Shown here: one piece after another, positions 35,031 to 45,107 of the stretch | Layout: every line of letters begins with the position of its first letter | How positions within the stretch are numbered: position 1 is the first letter of the stretch | Assembly (NCBI GenBank): GCA_916613615.1 | Contig: OU744737.1 | Coordinates: forward strand, 3,368,001 to 3,432,000 | From: Steromphala cineraria | Taxonomy: Eukaryota > Mollusca > Gastropoda > Trochida > Trochidae | Length of the DNA: 64,000 nt | Reading direction: 5' to 3' | Notes under the pieces: model-generated | What the model saw: only the letters and a program-made list of their open reading frames with translations | Databases searched by the model: none | What the model was told of the DNA's origin: nothing | Position numbers and translations under genes: made by a program

Positions 35031-37400
35031 AGGCTCATTTTCATTACATAATATTCTCAATAAGGCATATTTTCACCAAAAATAACCTCAGTAAGGTTTA
35101 TGTTCATCAAATTTATACCATCAGGCTTATTTCATCACAAAAAAAACCTCAGTAAGGCTTAATTTCATCACAAAATACCCTCAGTAAGGCTCACTTTCAT
35201 CACAAAATACCCTCAGTAAGGCTCACTTTCATCACAAAATACTCTCAGTAAGGCTCACTTTCATTACATAATACCCTCAGTAAAGCTCACTTTCATGACA
35301 AAATACCCTCAGTAAGGCTCACTTTCATCACATAATACTCTCAGTAAAGCTCACTTTCATCACAAAATACCCTCAGTAAAGCTCACTTTCATCAAATAAT
35401 ACTCTCAGTAAAGCTCACTTTCATCACAAAATACTCTTAGTAAAGCTCACTTTCATCAAATAATACTCTCAGTAAAGCTCACTTTCATCACAAAATACTC
35501 TTAGTAAAGCTCACTTTAATCAAATAATACTCTCAGTAAAGCTCACTTTCATCACAAAATACTCTTAGTAAAGCTCACTTTCATCACAAAATACTCTCAG
35601 TAAAGCTCACTTTCATCACATAATACTATCAGTAAGGCTCACTTTCATCACATAATACTCTCAGTAAGGCTCACTTTCATCACATAATACTCTCAGTAAG
35701 GCTCACTTTCATCACAAAATACCCTCAGTAAAGCTCACTTTCATCACATAATACTCTCAGTAAAGCTCACTTTCATCACAAAATACTCTCAGTAAAGCTC
35801 ACTTTCATCACAAAATACTCTCAGCAAGACTCACTTTCATCACAAAATACCCTCAGTAAGGCTCACTTCCATCACATAATACTCTCAGTAAAGTTCACTT
35901 TCATCACATAATACCCTCAGTCAAGCTCACTTTCATCACAAAATACTCCCAGTAAAGCTCACTTTCATCACAAAATACTCTCAGTAAGGCTCACTTTCAT
36001 CACAAAATACTCCCAGTAAGGCTCAATTTCATCACAAAATACTCTCAGTAAAGCTCACTTTCATCACATAATACTATCAGTAAGGCTCACTTTCATCACA
36101 TAATACCCTCAGTAAGGCTCACTTTCATCACATAATACTCTCAGTAAAGTTCACTTTCATCACATAATACCCTCAGTAAGTCTCACTTTCATCACAAAAT
36201 ACTCTCAGTAAGGCTCACTTTCATCACAAAATACTCTCAGTAAAGCTGACTTTCATCACAAAATACCCTCAGTAAGGCTCACTTTCATCACATAATACCC
36301 TCAGTAAGGCTCACTTTCATCACAAAATACCCTCAGTAAGGCTCACTTTCATCACAAAATACCCTCAGTAAAGCTTGCTTTCATCACAAAATACCCTCAG
36401 TAAAGCTCACTTTCATCACATAATACCCTCAGTAAAGCTCGCTTTCATCACAAAATACCCTCAGTAAAGCTCGCTTTCATCACAAAATACCCTCAGTAAA
36501 GCTCACTTTCATCACATAATACCCTCAGTAAAGCTCGCTTTCATCACATAATACCCTCAGTAAGGCTCACTTTCATCACAAAATACCCTCAGTAAGGCTC
36601 ACTTTCATCACAAAATACCCTCAGTAAAGCTCACTTTCATCACAAAATACCCTCAGTAAAGCTCACTTTCATCACATAATACTCTCAGTAAGGCTCACTT
36701 TCATCACATAATACCCTCAGTAAAGCTCGCTTTCATCACAAAATACCCTCAGTAAAGCTCACTTTCATCACATAATACCCTCAGTAAAGCTCACTTTCAT
36801 AACAAAATAATATCAGTAAAGCTGACTTTCATCACATAATACCCTCAGTAAAGCTCACTTTCATAACAAAATAATATCAGTAAAGCTCACTTTCATCATA
36901 AAATACCCTCAGTAAAGCTCACTTTCATCACATAATACCCTCAGTAAAGCTCACTTTCATCACAAAATACCCTCAGTAAGACTCACTTTCATCACATTAT
37001 ACTCTCAGTAAAGCTCACTTTCATCACAAAATACCCTCAGTAAAGCTCACTTTCATCACAAAATACCCTCAGTCTAGCTCACTCTCATCACATAATACCC
37101 TCAGTAAGGCTCACTTTCATCACATAATACTCTCAGTAAAGCTCACTTTCATCACAAAATACCCTCAGTAAAGCTCACTTTCATCACAAAATACTCTCAG
37201 TAAAGCTCACTTTCATCACATAATACCCTCAGTAAAGCTCACTTTCATCACATATACCCTCAGTAAGGCTCACTTTCATCACAAAATACCCTCAGTAAGG
37301 CTCACTTTCATCACAAAATACTCTCAGTAAAGCTCACTTTCATCACATAAGATAGTCAGTAAATCTCACTTTTATCACATAATACTCTCAGTAAGCTCAC
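35030..37400. repeat. 31-bp tandem array, about 76 copies, intron 8
   Basis: The unit is 'ctcagtaaggctcacttt' plus 'catcacaaaatac', varying at aagg/aaag and aaaa/ataa. Units are contiguous with no unique spacers. The left flank contains diverged founder-like units ('ctcataaggctcattttcat'). A stray unit-like copy sits at 37943-37970. Confidence 0.95.
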
Positions 37401-37988
37401 TTTGTCAACCCTCAAATCATTGGCATGTAACATTGGTATGTTCACTGCTGATGATGTTACTAATTGCCAAGGTTTGAATACCACAAGAGTCTCAAACAAG
37501 TGCAAGAATTTTTTTTTTGGTATGTTTTTTTAACACGCCCTTATTACTGTTACATTCCATTTTTCGTTCACTATCTAAACAGACTGTATCTCTTCTACAG
37601 CTAGTGAAGCGATAGCTGAAAAATTGCTGACAACATGTTTAACCCCCAACTCTGTCACTCATGTGATATCCAGAAGAACAAAAATGATATCAGAGTTCTT
37701 TGATACTATGCCCATATTGTGCTACCTTTGGCAACAAATAGTTAGTTTTTACAAGCTCAGAATCAGTTTCAATTCTTTTTTACTTTTATCTATACGGACA
37801 GTCGGTAAATAACCATGACTAGTATTGGTACAAGTGGTTAAAGACGTAACAATGATTATCATCAGACAGGTTTGAGAGAATACATGGCGAAAATCTCTTG
37901 GTACTAACAATCAACAAGAAAGAAGTGGATTTATACAAAATATACTCTCAGTAATGCTCATTTTCATCATGAACGATATGCCCATCAA
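37401..37988. other. Intron 8, unique stretch
   Basis: Apart from one array-like fragment near 37943 and a T run at 37510, I see no feature. Confidence 0.5.
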
Positions 37989-37997
37989 ACATAAAAG

Positions 37998-38190
37998 CAT
38001 CTTCCTACGCAGAGCCTAAAAGGCCAGTTTCCAAACTGTCATTTTATGCCTTGCTGCATAGCCTTGAGTTTTCTGTGCTTGCTCTCTACTCTGTAGGGGC
38101 ACTATAGCAGCACAGAAAAGTAAAGTCTCTGCAGCAAGGCATAAAATGACAGTTTGGAAACTGGCCTTTTAGGCTCTGCGTAGGAAGATG
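37998..38190 (+). mobile_element. Palindromic MULE-type MITE, copy 1 (193 bp)
   Basis: Terminal inverted repeats of about 60 bases begin CATCTTCCTACGCAGAGCCT. The element is flanked by the 9-base direct repeat ACATAAAAG (37989-37997 and 38191-38199), the target size typical of Mutator-like elements. The centre is asymmetric and lies in the opposite orientation to the copy at 44255-44447. Confidence 0.85.
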
Positions 38191-38251
38191 ACATAAAAGG
38201 TATGTCACTACTTTAGTTAAACTAAAGGAATAATTAGATGATATTTGTATT

Positions 38252-38380
38252 TTCTTGAAAAATACCATGTTTATCTCATCGAGTGAGGAAGAAAGTTTAT
38301 GTTTTCACGATTGGTGCAGCCATGAGTTATAATAAAACTTTCTGCCTCATGAGATGAGATAAACATGGTATTTGTCAAGA
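38252..38380. mobile_element. Fold-back element, 129 bp
   Basis: The arms 'tcttgaaaaataccatgttt', 'atctcatcgagtgaggaag' and their inverse ('ctcatgagatgagataaac', 'atggtatttgtcaaga') enclose a loop of about 37 bases. Probably a small hairpin MITE. No target duplication is obvious. Confidence 0.65.
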
Positions 38381-38995
38381 AAAGACACACTTTCTATTTA
38401 TTTTTGTATTAAATCGTTTTTCTGTCTAAATTGAAGGGCATTTATGTTGAGTCGGTTCAGATGAGAACCCCTCGCCTAAGCAACAACATGACGTCATTGT
38501 GTCAGAGCATTGTTTGATGATGTCAGATCATTGTTGTTATCAGTCTTATTATTATACACTTAATTACTCATGGTGAGGTCATTATTTGAAAGGACTTGAG
38601 ACCTGACTCCCGAGGCGGTCTGACCTGACCAAGGAGGGAGTCAGGTTTTATTATACCGAAATTCCTTTTTCCTCAAATTTGTTGTGCATGTGTTTCATGT
38701 GTAACGTCAAAACAAAGCGACACGTGACGAGTCAATATCTCAGGTCAGTGTCACAAATTTCTGTTACAAAACTGACCACCTCACGGATAGCCGGGGACAG
38801 CGTGCAGATATATTTTTCAATCACGTGATGTCCACTGAACAATTATATTCTTACAAATTTAATAGACGTATAATAACGGTTACTAGTGACTGATAACACG
38901 TTCCATTGTTATTGTCACTAGTGACTAATAACATGGTTTATTTTCATTGATAGATCTCTGGATTTCATCGCCAAACATATAATAGTGTTTATTGG
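38381..38995. other. Intron 8, unique stretch
   Basis: It contains a short imperfect inverted repeat around 38590-38650 ('gacctgactcccgaggcgg' against 'ggagggagtcagg') and a repeated 'actagtgactgataacac'/'actagtgactaataacat' pair near 38882 and 38918. No gene. Confidence 0.5.
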
Positions 38996-38999
38996 CCTG

Positions 39000-39235
39000 T
39001 CACAGCGAAGGCCCGGGTTCGAATCCCAGTGGAGACACCAAAATTTTTTAACCTTGGCTTAACACTGTGTTGTGTCCTTGGGCAAGACACTTCATCCACA
39101 TTGCACTCAGTTCACCCAGCTGTATAAATGGGTACCTGAACATGGGGAAAGTACGGACCTATATGGTCGCGCGAGGCGCTTAGTAGCTTGACTCGAAAGT
39201 ACAATTCCTTCAGGGTAATAATATACATTATTATA
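39000..39235 (+). mobile_element. tRNA-derived SINE, 5'-truncated
   Basis: It carries the B-box GGTTCGAATCCC near 39018, then 'gtgtccttgggcaagac', 'ccacattgcactcagttc', 'acccagctgtataaatggg' and 'ccttcagggtaataat'. The body matches the fuller SINE at 60484. The A-box region is missing or eroded. Confidence 0.75.
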
Positions 39236-39490
39236 TGATGGACGAGTGATCTGTTTTCTGATTGGTCGAGGAAGGTGGTCATCGACACTGATCAAACCTT
39301 ATGTTGACCGCCGGTAACGTCACGCCAGGTCAACATAACAATCCAATGACCTGGAGCTAAAAATAGATCGCCACTGCGAGGAGCGCCGTAAAGACTTGCT
39401 TCCAAAAAAACTTAAAATAATTTAAAAGTATTCACAATAACTGAAACTTCATAAATCATATAATAAAACAGTTGTTGACTTTAGTTATCT

Positions 39491-39589
39491 GTGAATCCAA
39501 TGGTTTATTGATCTCGAAAAGTTATGTTCACCTCGGCTTTCGCCTCGGTGAACATAACTGTTCCGAGGTCAATAAACCATTGGATTCAC
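39491..39589. other. Long hairpin, 99 bp
   Basis: Arms of about 47 bases ('gtgaatccaatggtttattg' ... 'gttatgttcacctcggc') with a 4-base loop TTTC and a near-perfect inverse ending 'caataaaccattggattcac'. A few mismatches are present. Possibly the inner part of a palindromic MITE. Confidence 0.7.
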
Positions 39590-39708
39590 CTCAACTGAAG
39601 TCAATATTTGTATATTGTACAGCCATTGTATCACCGTTGAGCAGTCCTGGACTGGATACTAGGCGTTAAAATTATTAGTATTATTATTATTATTATTATT
39701 ATTTGCAG

Positions 39709-39831
39709 ATTACCCGACCTGCGGAGGTCATCAGTTTACCTGTAGCAACGGACGATGTATAAACAAGAGCTGGCACTGCGACAATGACAATGACTGTCAC
39801 GACGGCTCGGATGAAGTCAACTGCACAAATG
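39709..39831 (+). CDS. SORL1: SORL1 exon 9: LDLR class A module 3
   Basis: An (ATT)n run precedes the acceptor TTTGCAG; the donor is CAAATG|GTTAGT; phase 1 in and out. It encodes [20 protein letters not shown] and [18 protein letters not shown]. Six Cys and the calcium motif DGSDE are intact. The (ATT)n lies where the polypyrimidine tract is expected, so its length could affect splicing. Confidence 0.92.
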
Positions 39832-40624
39832 GTTAGTTGAATGATGATATAATGAATATATAACTTACAATTTGAACAAACTTTTTCACCCCGATGAGAC
39901 AGAAAACAGACTAAAACCTTTGTATGTTAATTCAGGGATGAAAGGGTTAAAGAGCCAATCTAATAACTTATTTTGCTTTAATATGAATCTTAATGTTTGA
40001 TACATTATTTACATAAACAGCTGACCAAATTTGGTCAGAGCCTACATTGGGAGATTGGATGACCTTGACTTTATTTTCAAGGTCACTTCTTCACTTTTTG
40101 AAACTTCCACCTTTGAAACTCTTGTTAACGCCATATCTCTCAAAACCATTGCACTTATTGTCAATGGGAATATAGCATTTGCTTATTGTGACAATTATAT
40201 CGCAATATCCTAACAGCGGGGGACATGATTCATACACAGGTTCTACTTTCAATTTTTGTGTGAAATATTGACTTAAACTAATTGGTGACTGTATCGTTCA
40301 TTGCACAAACCTCATTGATAAATGGTTTGTCTATGGCCGCATTTGTGAGATATGTGTTATTTCTCGTGAGATTCCTGTATCAAATTCCGAGATCACTGCT
40401 AGCACTACTCGTCATTATGATGTCATAGCCTACAGCGACATCATTTCCATGGTGACATCGTTTGAAAGAAGCCTGTCGCTCAGAACCCTGAAATTACAGT
40501 TATCTTATCATGACTTGTTGTTCCTCCGCGTCCATGACATCTTCTCAAATGTACAGGTATGACAGTCTGTATATTTATAATATATTATGAGTCTTTTTAT
40601 TTATGACCATATCATTAACTACAG
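39832..40624. other. Intron 9, no recognised element
   Basis: Unique AT-rich sequence with no repeat family, RNA gene or exon-like ORF that I recognise. Confidence 0.5.
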
Positions 40625-40861
40625 CAGGTTGCCAGCCGTGGGAGCACCAGTGTGTTGACGGCGGGTGTATCAGTCAACAGGCTGTGTGTAACGGATATAA
40701 CGATTGCTTCAATGGCACCGACGAGCAGCACTGCAACGTGACCACCTGTTCGTCATGGCGACACATGTGCGCTTCCGGCAACCAGTGTATCTTTAACACG
40801 TGGGTGTGTGATGGAGAACCGGACTGTACTGACCACAGCGATGAGGTTAACTGTACAACAA
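40625..40861 (+). CDS. SORL1: SORL1 exon 10: LDLR class A modules 4 and 5
   Basis: The acceptor is ATTAACTACAG and the donor ACAACAA|GTGAGT; phase 1 in and out. It is the only exon here with two modules: GCQPWEHQCVDGGCISQQ...CNGYNDCFNGTDEQHC, then TCSSWRHMCASGNQCIFNTW...CDGEPDCTDHSDEVNC. NGTDE and DHSDE keep the acidic calcium residues. The exon end with its donor is tandemly copied downstream; the frame stays open through the first copy to 40963. Confidence 0.92.
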
Positions 40862-41354
40862 GTGAGTATGGTTTTGTAAAGGGTAAGAAATCTTTAGTTT
40901 ATAGAAATTGTACCATATCGGATAGTTGTGAGGTTAACAGCGATGAGGTTAACTGTACAACAAGTGAGTATGGTTTTGTATAGGGTAAGAAATCTTGGGT
41001 TTATAGAAATTGTACCATATCGGATAGTTGTGAGGTTAACAGCGATGAGGTTAACTTTACAACAAGTGAGTATGATTTTGTATAGGGTAAGAAATCTTTA
41101 GTTTATAGAAATTGTACCCTATGGGATAGTTGTACATTATGGGATAGTTGTACCCTATCGGATAGTTGTACAAGTACATATTATATGGTTATAAACTTGG
41201 TTTAAAACTTCTGTAAACTAGAGCTGAGTTTATAGAAATTGTACCCTATGGGATAGTTGTACATTATGGGATAGTTGTACCCTATGGGATAGTTGTACAA
41301 GTGCATATCATATGGTTATAAACTTGGTTTAAAACTTCTGTAAACTAGAGCTGA
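40862..41354 (+). repeat. Duplicates of exon 10 end plus donor, and derived repeats
   Basis: The block 'aacagcgatgaggttaact', 'acaacaagtgagtatgg' recurs with donors at 40964 and 41066, each 102 bp apart; the sequence between ('gtaagaaatctttagttta') is also copied. A fourth donor copy is at 41650, beyond a MITE. Between 41100 and 41354 a ~127-bp derivative ('ccctatgggatagttgtac') occurs twice. Confidence 0.9.
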
Positions 41355-41369
41355 GTGAGTGACCTGTTT

Positions 41370-41650
41370 GATGCACATTCTAGAAGTTGCGATGATGAAG
41401 AAGATGAAGGCAATATTATGGATATACAACTTCTTTCTCAAGCAAGTGATGTGATGTACATCAACCTTGTTTATTGTACAGACAACTCACTACCTATTTA
41501 CTGTAACAACATCATGTATATTATATATATATTTCTTTATTCTATCACCGGCATTACTTGCTTGAGAACGACATTAGTATCCATGTCGAAACGTTGCAAA
41601 CTTGAATAAAGAAGTTGTATACCTATAATAATGTCTTCATCTTCTTCAAG
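41370..41650. mobile_element. Inverted-repeat MITE inside the exon 10 duplicates
   Basis: The left arm 'gatgaagaagatgaaggc', 'atacaacttcttt' is mirrored by 'aaagaagttgtat', 'gtcttcatcttcttc'. The right half contains 'tgtcgaaacgttgcaaac', shared with the palindrome at 43270. The insertion splits the duplicate array and isolates the last donor copy. Confidence 0.75.
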
Positions 41651-41902
41651 TGAGTATGGTTTTGTATAGGGTAAGAAATCTTTAGTTTATAGGGATTGTA
41701 CCCCGTGGGATAGTTGTACAAGTGCTTGTGGTTAATAACTTGGGTTTAAAACTCCTGTAAATTGAGCTGAGGGGATGTTGCGCCTGTAATGATTGTGCTC
41801 CTTTCACATATGGATACTGAATCAGTTACTCGTTCTGAATATCTCAAAAGTTAAGTATTTGAAACCTTCTGTTCTCACCTGAGCTAATTATGGTTATTTC
41901 AG

Positions 41903-42046
41903 CAACCACGGCCCCCTCTACGACCCGACGACCTTCGACCTGTCACCGTTGGCAGTTCACCTGTCAGAACCAGATGTGTGTCTTCCACGCCTCGCGATGT
42001 GACGGCTACAACGACTGCGGGGACAACTCCGACGAGGAGAATTGTG
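41903..42046 (+). CDS. SORL1: SORL1 exon 11: LDLR class A module 6
   Basis: The acceptor is GGTTATTTCAG and the donor AATTGTG|GTAAGA; phase 1 in and out. A Thr/Pro/Arg-rich linker (TTAPSTTRRPST) precedes CHRWQFTCQNQMCVFHASR and CDGYNDCGDNSDEENC. Six Cys and the DNSDE motif are intact. The linker is a likely O-glycosylated spacer. Confidence 0.92.
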
Positions 42047-42308
42047 GTAAGACGGTTCTCACAGAGCTGTGTATCCTGACAGCCAAGTTGATTGTGTTAA
42101 TATTCTACACTATAACAAAAAAAAATTTTTTTTTAAATAAATAAAAAAATATAAAAATACAAAATATTCTACACTATAGATCCCCTGGGATTTTTATCCG
42201 GAAATTCGTTATCAATTAAAGCTCCCTTAAAAAACTTCTCTGTTTCCCAACACCTCCCCCTCACTTGTCAATCTTCTTAGACTAAGACTAAGGTGGTCTC
42301 GCTTCCAG

Positions 42309-42455
42309 GAGGAGAATCGTTCCGCACCACCACGCCACCTCCTCAGTGTGGTGCGAGCCAGTGGCGGTGTACCACCGACAGCTACTGTATCAACCTATCA
42401 AACCGCTGTGACGGCACCACCAACTGTCCTGATGGCAGCGATGAAAATAATTGTG
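42309..42455 (+). CDS. SORL1: SORL1 exon 12: LDLR class A module 7
   Basis: The acceptor is CTCGCTTCCAG and the donor AATTGTG|GTATGT; phase 1 in and out. It encodes a linker ESFRTTTPPPQ, then CGASQWRCTTDSYCINLSN and CDGTTNCPDGSDENNC. Six Cys and DGSDE are present. The intron before it is only about 260 bases and includes an A/T homopolymer tract near 42116-42160. Confidence 0.92.
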
Positions 42456-42818
42456 GTATGTGTAGTCAAATCCTTACAGTATTATCATAAGCAAAAAAGA
42501 TTATCTTGATCTTTAGAGAGAAGGTAGTGTCCATGTTAGATATTATAAAGCTTTTTGAACACTTTTGAAATTCAATTAGCTTAAAACATGACCTTTGTTA
42601 TCCTTCTGTAAACTTTTCCAATAATATAATATACTTTTCTTAATATACTTTGTTATGCTTCTGTAAACTTTTCAAATAATATAATATACTTTTCTTAATA
42701 TACTTTGTTATGCTTCTGTAAACTTTTCCAATAATATAATATACTTTTCTTAAAACAAATCATAAAAAAGAAAAAAAAAAGGTATCTCTCTCTTATGAGA
42801 TCTAATGTTTTTTATGCC
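42456..42818. repeat. Short AT-rich tandem repeat, about 60-bp unit
   Basis: 'tttgttatgcttctgtaaac', 'ttttccaataatataatata' recurs three times between about 42595 and 42755, followed by an A-rich tract. Confidence 0.75.
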
Positions 42819-43010
42819 CCCGAATCGGAGATTCCGGGGGTATATTGTTTTTCACCTGTCTGTCTGTACGTCTGTACGTCTGTCCGTCTGTCCGTTTGTC
42901 CACAAAAACTTTAACCTTGGTCATAACTTTTGATTGGTCGGAGCTAGGTCTTTGATACTTGACATATGGATCCGGGGGCATTCGTGTTTCACCAACACAT
43001 CTTGTTTATT
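42819..43010 (+). mobile_element. Repeat element with (CTGTCCGT)n, copy 1
   Basis: 'atgcccccgaatcggagatt', then 'cgtctgtccgtttgtcc', 'aaccttggtcataactttt', 'gatacttgacatatgg', 'gggggcattcgtgtttcac'. A near-identical copy lacking the left end is at 48283-48445. The family resembles repeats common in marine mollusc genomes. Confidence 0.7.
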
Positions 43011-43080
43011 TGATATTTCTCGGTCAAATTTTTGAAAAAGTGATCTTTTTCCCCCCTAATACTTTAAATTTATGATGTAG

Positions 43081-43215
43081 ACGTGACGTGTGATGATGAA
43101 CACTTTGAGTGCTACCTAGCGGACAAGGGCTTCAACGAGCGGCGGTGTATCTGGGGCTCCTGGGTGTGTGACGGCGAACAGGACTGCTCAGGGGGAGAGG
43201 ATGAGATGAACTGCA
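43081..43215 (+). CDS. SORL1: SORL1 exon 13: LDLR class A module 8, long second loop
   Basis: The acceptor is TATGATGTAG and the donor AACTGCA|GTCAGT (a non-consensus +3 C); phase 1 in and out. It encodes [20 protein letters not shown] and [20 protein letters not shown], ending MNC. All six Cys are present, but the C2-C3 loop is eleven residues (usually about six) and the calcium motif is SGGEDE rather than DGSDE. It is still a plausible, slightly atypical module. Confidence 0.88.
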
Positions 43216-43218
43216 GTC

Positions 43219-43413
43219 AGTAGTACTAGTAACTTCTTTGAGAGGCATTTTAGAAGTTGGGATGACAATAATACTGAGGAATATATGGATGACAACTTCT
43301 TTGTTCATTGTATGCGACGTTTGAGAACGACACAAGAATCTGTGTCGAAACGTCGCATACAATGAACAAAGAAGTTGTCATCCATATATTCCTCAGTATT
43401 AGTAGTACTAGTA
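43219..43413. mobile_element. Hairpin element with 53-bp perfect arms and 13-bp direct repeats
   Basis: The arms 43270-43322 and 43348-43400 are exact inverse complements (start AATACTGAGGAATATATGG), with a 25-base loop that itself contains CGACACA/TGTGTCG. The whole insert is bounded by AGTAGTACTAGTA at 43219-43231 and 43401-43413. It sits four bases after the exon 13 donor. Confidence 0.85.
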
Positions 43414-43627
43414 GCTTTGAAACTTTTCATGAAGTATCCTCAGATCAAACTTTGTTTTTGGCCAAAAGTTTTATGGTGCTTTAATCGTTCAAGAATTTTA
43501 TGAATGGATCCCAAAAAATATGCGTGTGTTCTAGAACCTTTAAGTTAAGACATGAGTTTATGAACAACTTCTTTATTTTGCAGTAGCGATGTTTCAGTAT
43601 ATATTCTAATACAGTTTCGAACTTTAA

Positions 43628-43811
43628 GCTAAATAATCTAACTTTAGGTTTAAATTTATTAGTTTGGATTGAAAAGATCCTGAGCTAGATTATGTGACAT
43701 GTTGCAGATCGAACATGCAGCCCGTCAGACAGATAAATAATCTAACTTAACGTTTAAATTTATTAGTTTGGATTGAAAAGATCCTGAGGTAGATTACATG
43801 ACATGTTGCAG
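43628..43811 (+). repeat. Duplicate of the exon 14 acceptor region
   Basis: 'aataatctaactttaggttt', 'ttggattgaaaagatcctg', 'gacatgttgcagatcgaac' occurs twice at a 104-bp offset. The upstream copy has AG at 43706-43707 followed by ATCGAACATGCAGCCCGTC, matching the start of exon 14 for about 20 bases, then diverges. Confidence 0.88.
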
Positions 43812-43949
43812 ATCGAACCTGCAGCCCGTCCGAGTTCAGCTGTGAGTACTCCCAGGGTTGCGTCCCCCTGAACTACCGCTGTAACGGATTCAGCGACTGT
43901 GTGGACTCCTCCGACGAGATGGGGTGTGGAACACAGCCGTCCTACCCTG
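43812..43949 (+). CDS. SORL1: SORL1 exon 14: LDLR class A module 9
   Basis: The acceptor is ACATGTTGCAG and the donor TACCCTG|GTATGT; phase 1 in and out. It encodes RTCSPSEFSCEYSQGCVPLN and CNGFSDCVDSSDEMGC, then the linker GTQPSYP. Six Cys and DSSDE are intact. Confidence 0.92.
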
Positions 43950-44254
43950 GTATGTCTCTACATATATCATGCAAAACTGGGTTCCACAGGAGATATCACT
44001 TATGGGAGATCAAGCGATATCTCCTAGGAGACTCAGTGTCCTGTATGTCAAGACAGCAGAATCATTGAAAGTGATGATCCCAGGAATTTTGCAGGGGGGA
44101 AGTTCATCTATTGAAAGGGAGATGGTTCGTCGTGGTGATCACCCATTTTATTCTAGATATATTCCAAGGAAGGGTTGTTGTATTCATGAGGGGCTGTGTT
44201 CGCCTGGGGAATTGCCCATTTTATGCTAGATTTGAAAGAGTTTCCCCCCTGGAT
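43950..44254. other. Intron 14 start, unique
   Basis: Unique sequence with no recognised element. An open frame of about 100 codons continues from exon 14's donor side, but nothing in it resembles a domain. Confidence 0.5.
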
Positions 44255-44447
44255 CATCTTCCTACGCAGAGCCTAAAAGGCCAGTTTCCAAACTGTCATT
44301 TTATGCCTTGCTGCAGAGACTTTACTTTTCTGTGCTGCTATAGTGCCCCTACAGAGTAGAGAGCAAGCACAGAAAACTCAAGGCTATGCAGCAAGGCATA
44401 AAATGACAGTTTGGAAACTGGCCTTTTAGGCTCTGCGTAGGAAGATG
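44255..44447 (-). mobile_element. Palindromic MULE-type MITE, copy 2 (193 bp)
   Basis: Same length and terminal repeats as 37998-38190, with the asymmetric centre reversed. It is flanked by the 9-base direct repeat CCCCTGGAT (44246-44254 and 44448-44456). The clean duplication and near-identity to copy 1 point to recent movement. Confidence 0.87.
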
Positions 44448-44673
44448 CCCCTGGATCCGAAACTAGGCACAAGGTTATATATTAAAGTATATACAAATCC
44501 GATGTTACCAGAGGTGGTTGAGCTGGTTCTCTTGCTCAATAGCTTTGTTTAAATCTTAGACTCATATCTGCCCTTGAACTCAAGTGTTCTATATGCTAAG
44601 ACAGCAGAATCAGAAACTTTCTGAGACGCTTGTAGGAACCTTAGATTTATCCATGTTAGTATTTCACCTAATT

Positions 44674-45107
44674 TCATGAACCTATGTGATGAACTAAGAA
44701 AACGATCTCTACTTTCAGCTACCATGACAACCCCTGCACAAAAACATTTCATGAACCTATGTGATGAACTAAGAAAACGATCGTTACTTTCAGTTACCAT
44801 GACAACCCCTGCACAAAAACATTTCATGAACCTATGTGATGAACTAAGAAAACGATCTCTACTTTCAGTTAACATGACAACCCCTGCACAAAAACATTTC
44901 ATGAACCTATGTGATGAACTAAGAAAACGATCTCTACTTTCAGTTAACATGACAACCCCTGCACAAAAACATTTCATGAACCTATGTGATGAACTAAGAA
45001 AACGATCATTACTTTCAGTAACCATGACAACCCCTGCACAAAAACATTTCATGAACCTATGTGATGAACTAAGAAAACGATCGTTACTTTCAGTTAATAA
45101 TAGTAAT
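44674..45107 (+). repeat. 75-bp array carrying the exon 15 acceptor, six copies
   Basis: Each unit has 'gaacctatgtgatgaacta', 'acgatctctactttcag' and 'accatgacaacccctgcac', matching the 3' splice site and first bases of exon 15. Copied AGs end at 44718, 44793, 44868, 44943, 45018 and 45093; the true one ends at 45478. The unit is 25 codons and free of stops on both strands. Confidence 0.93.

Noticed and set aside
35030..37400. CRISPR-like regular 31-bp repeat (also 37-bp and 47-bp arrays)
   Set aside because: Units are contiguous with no unique spacers, no cas genes are present, and the setting is a eukaryotic intron.
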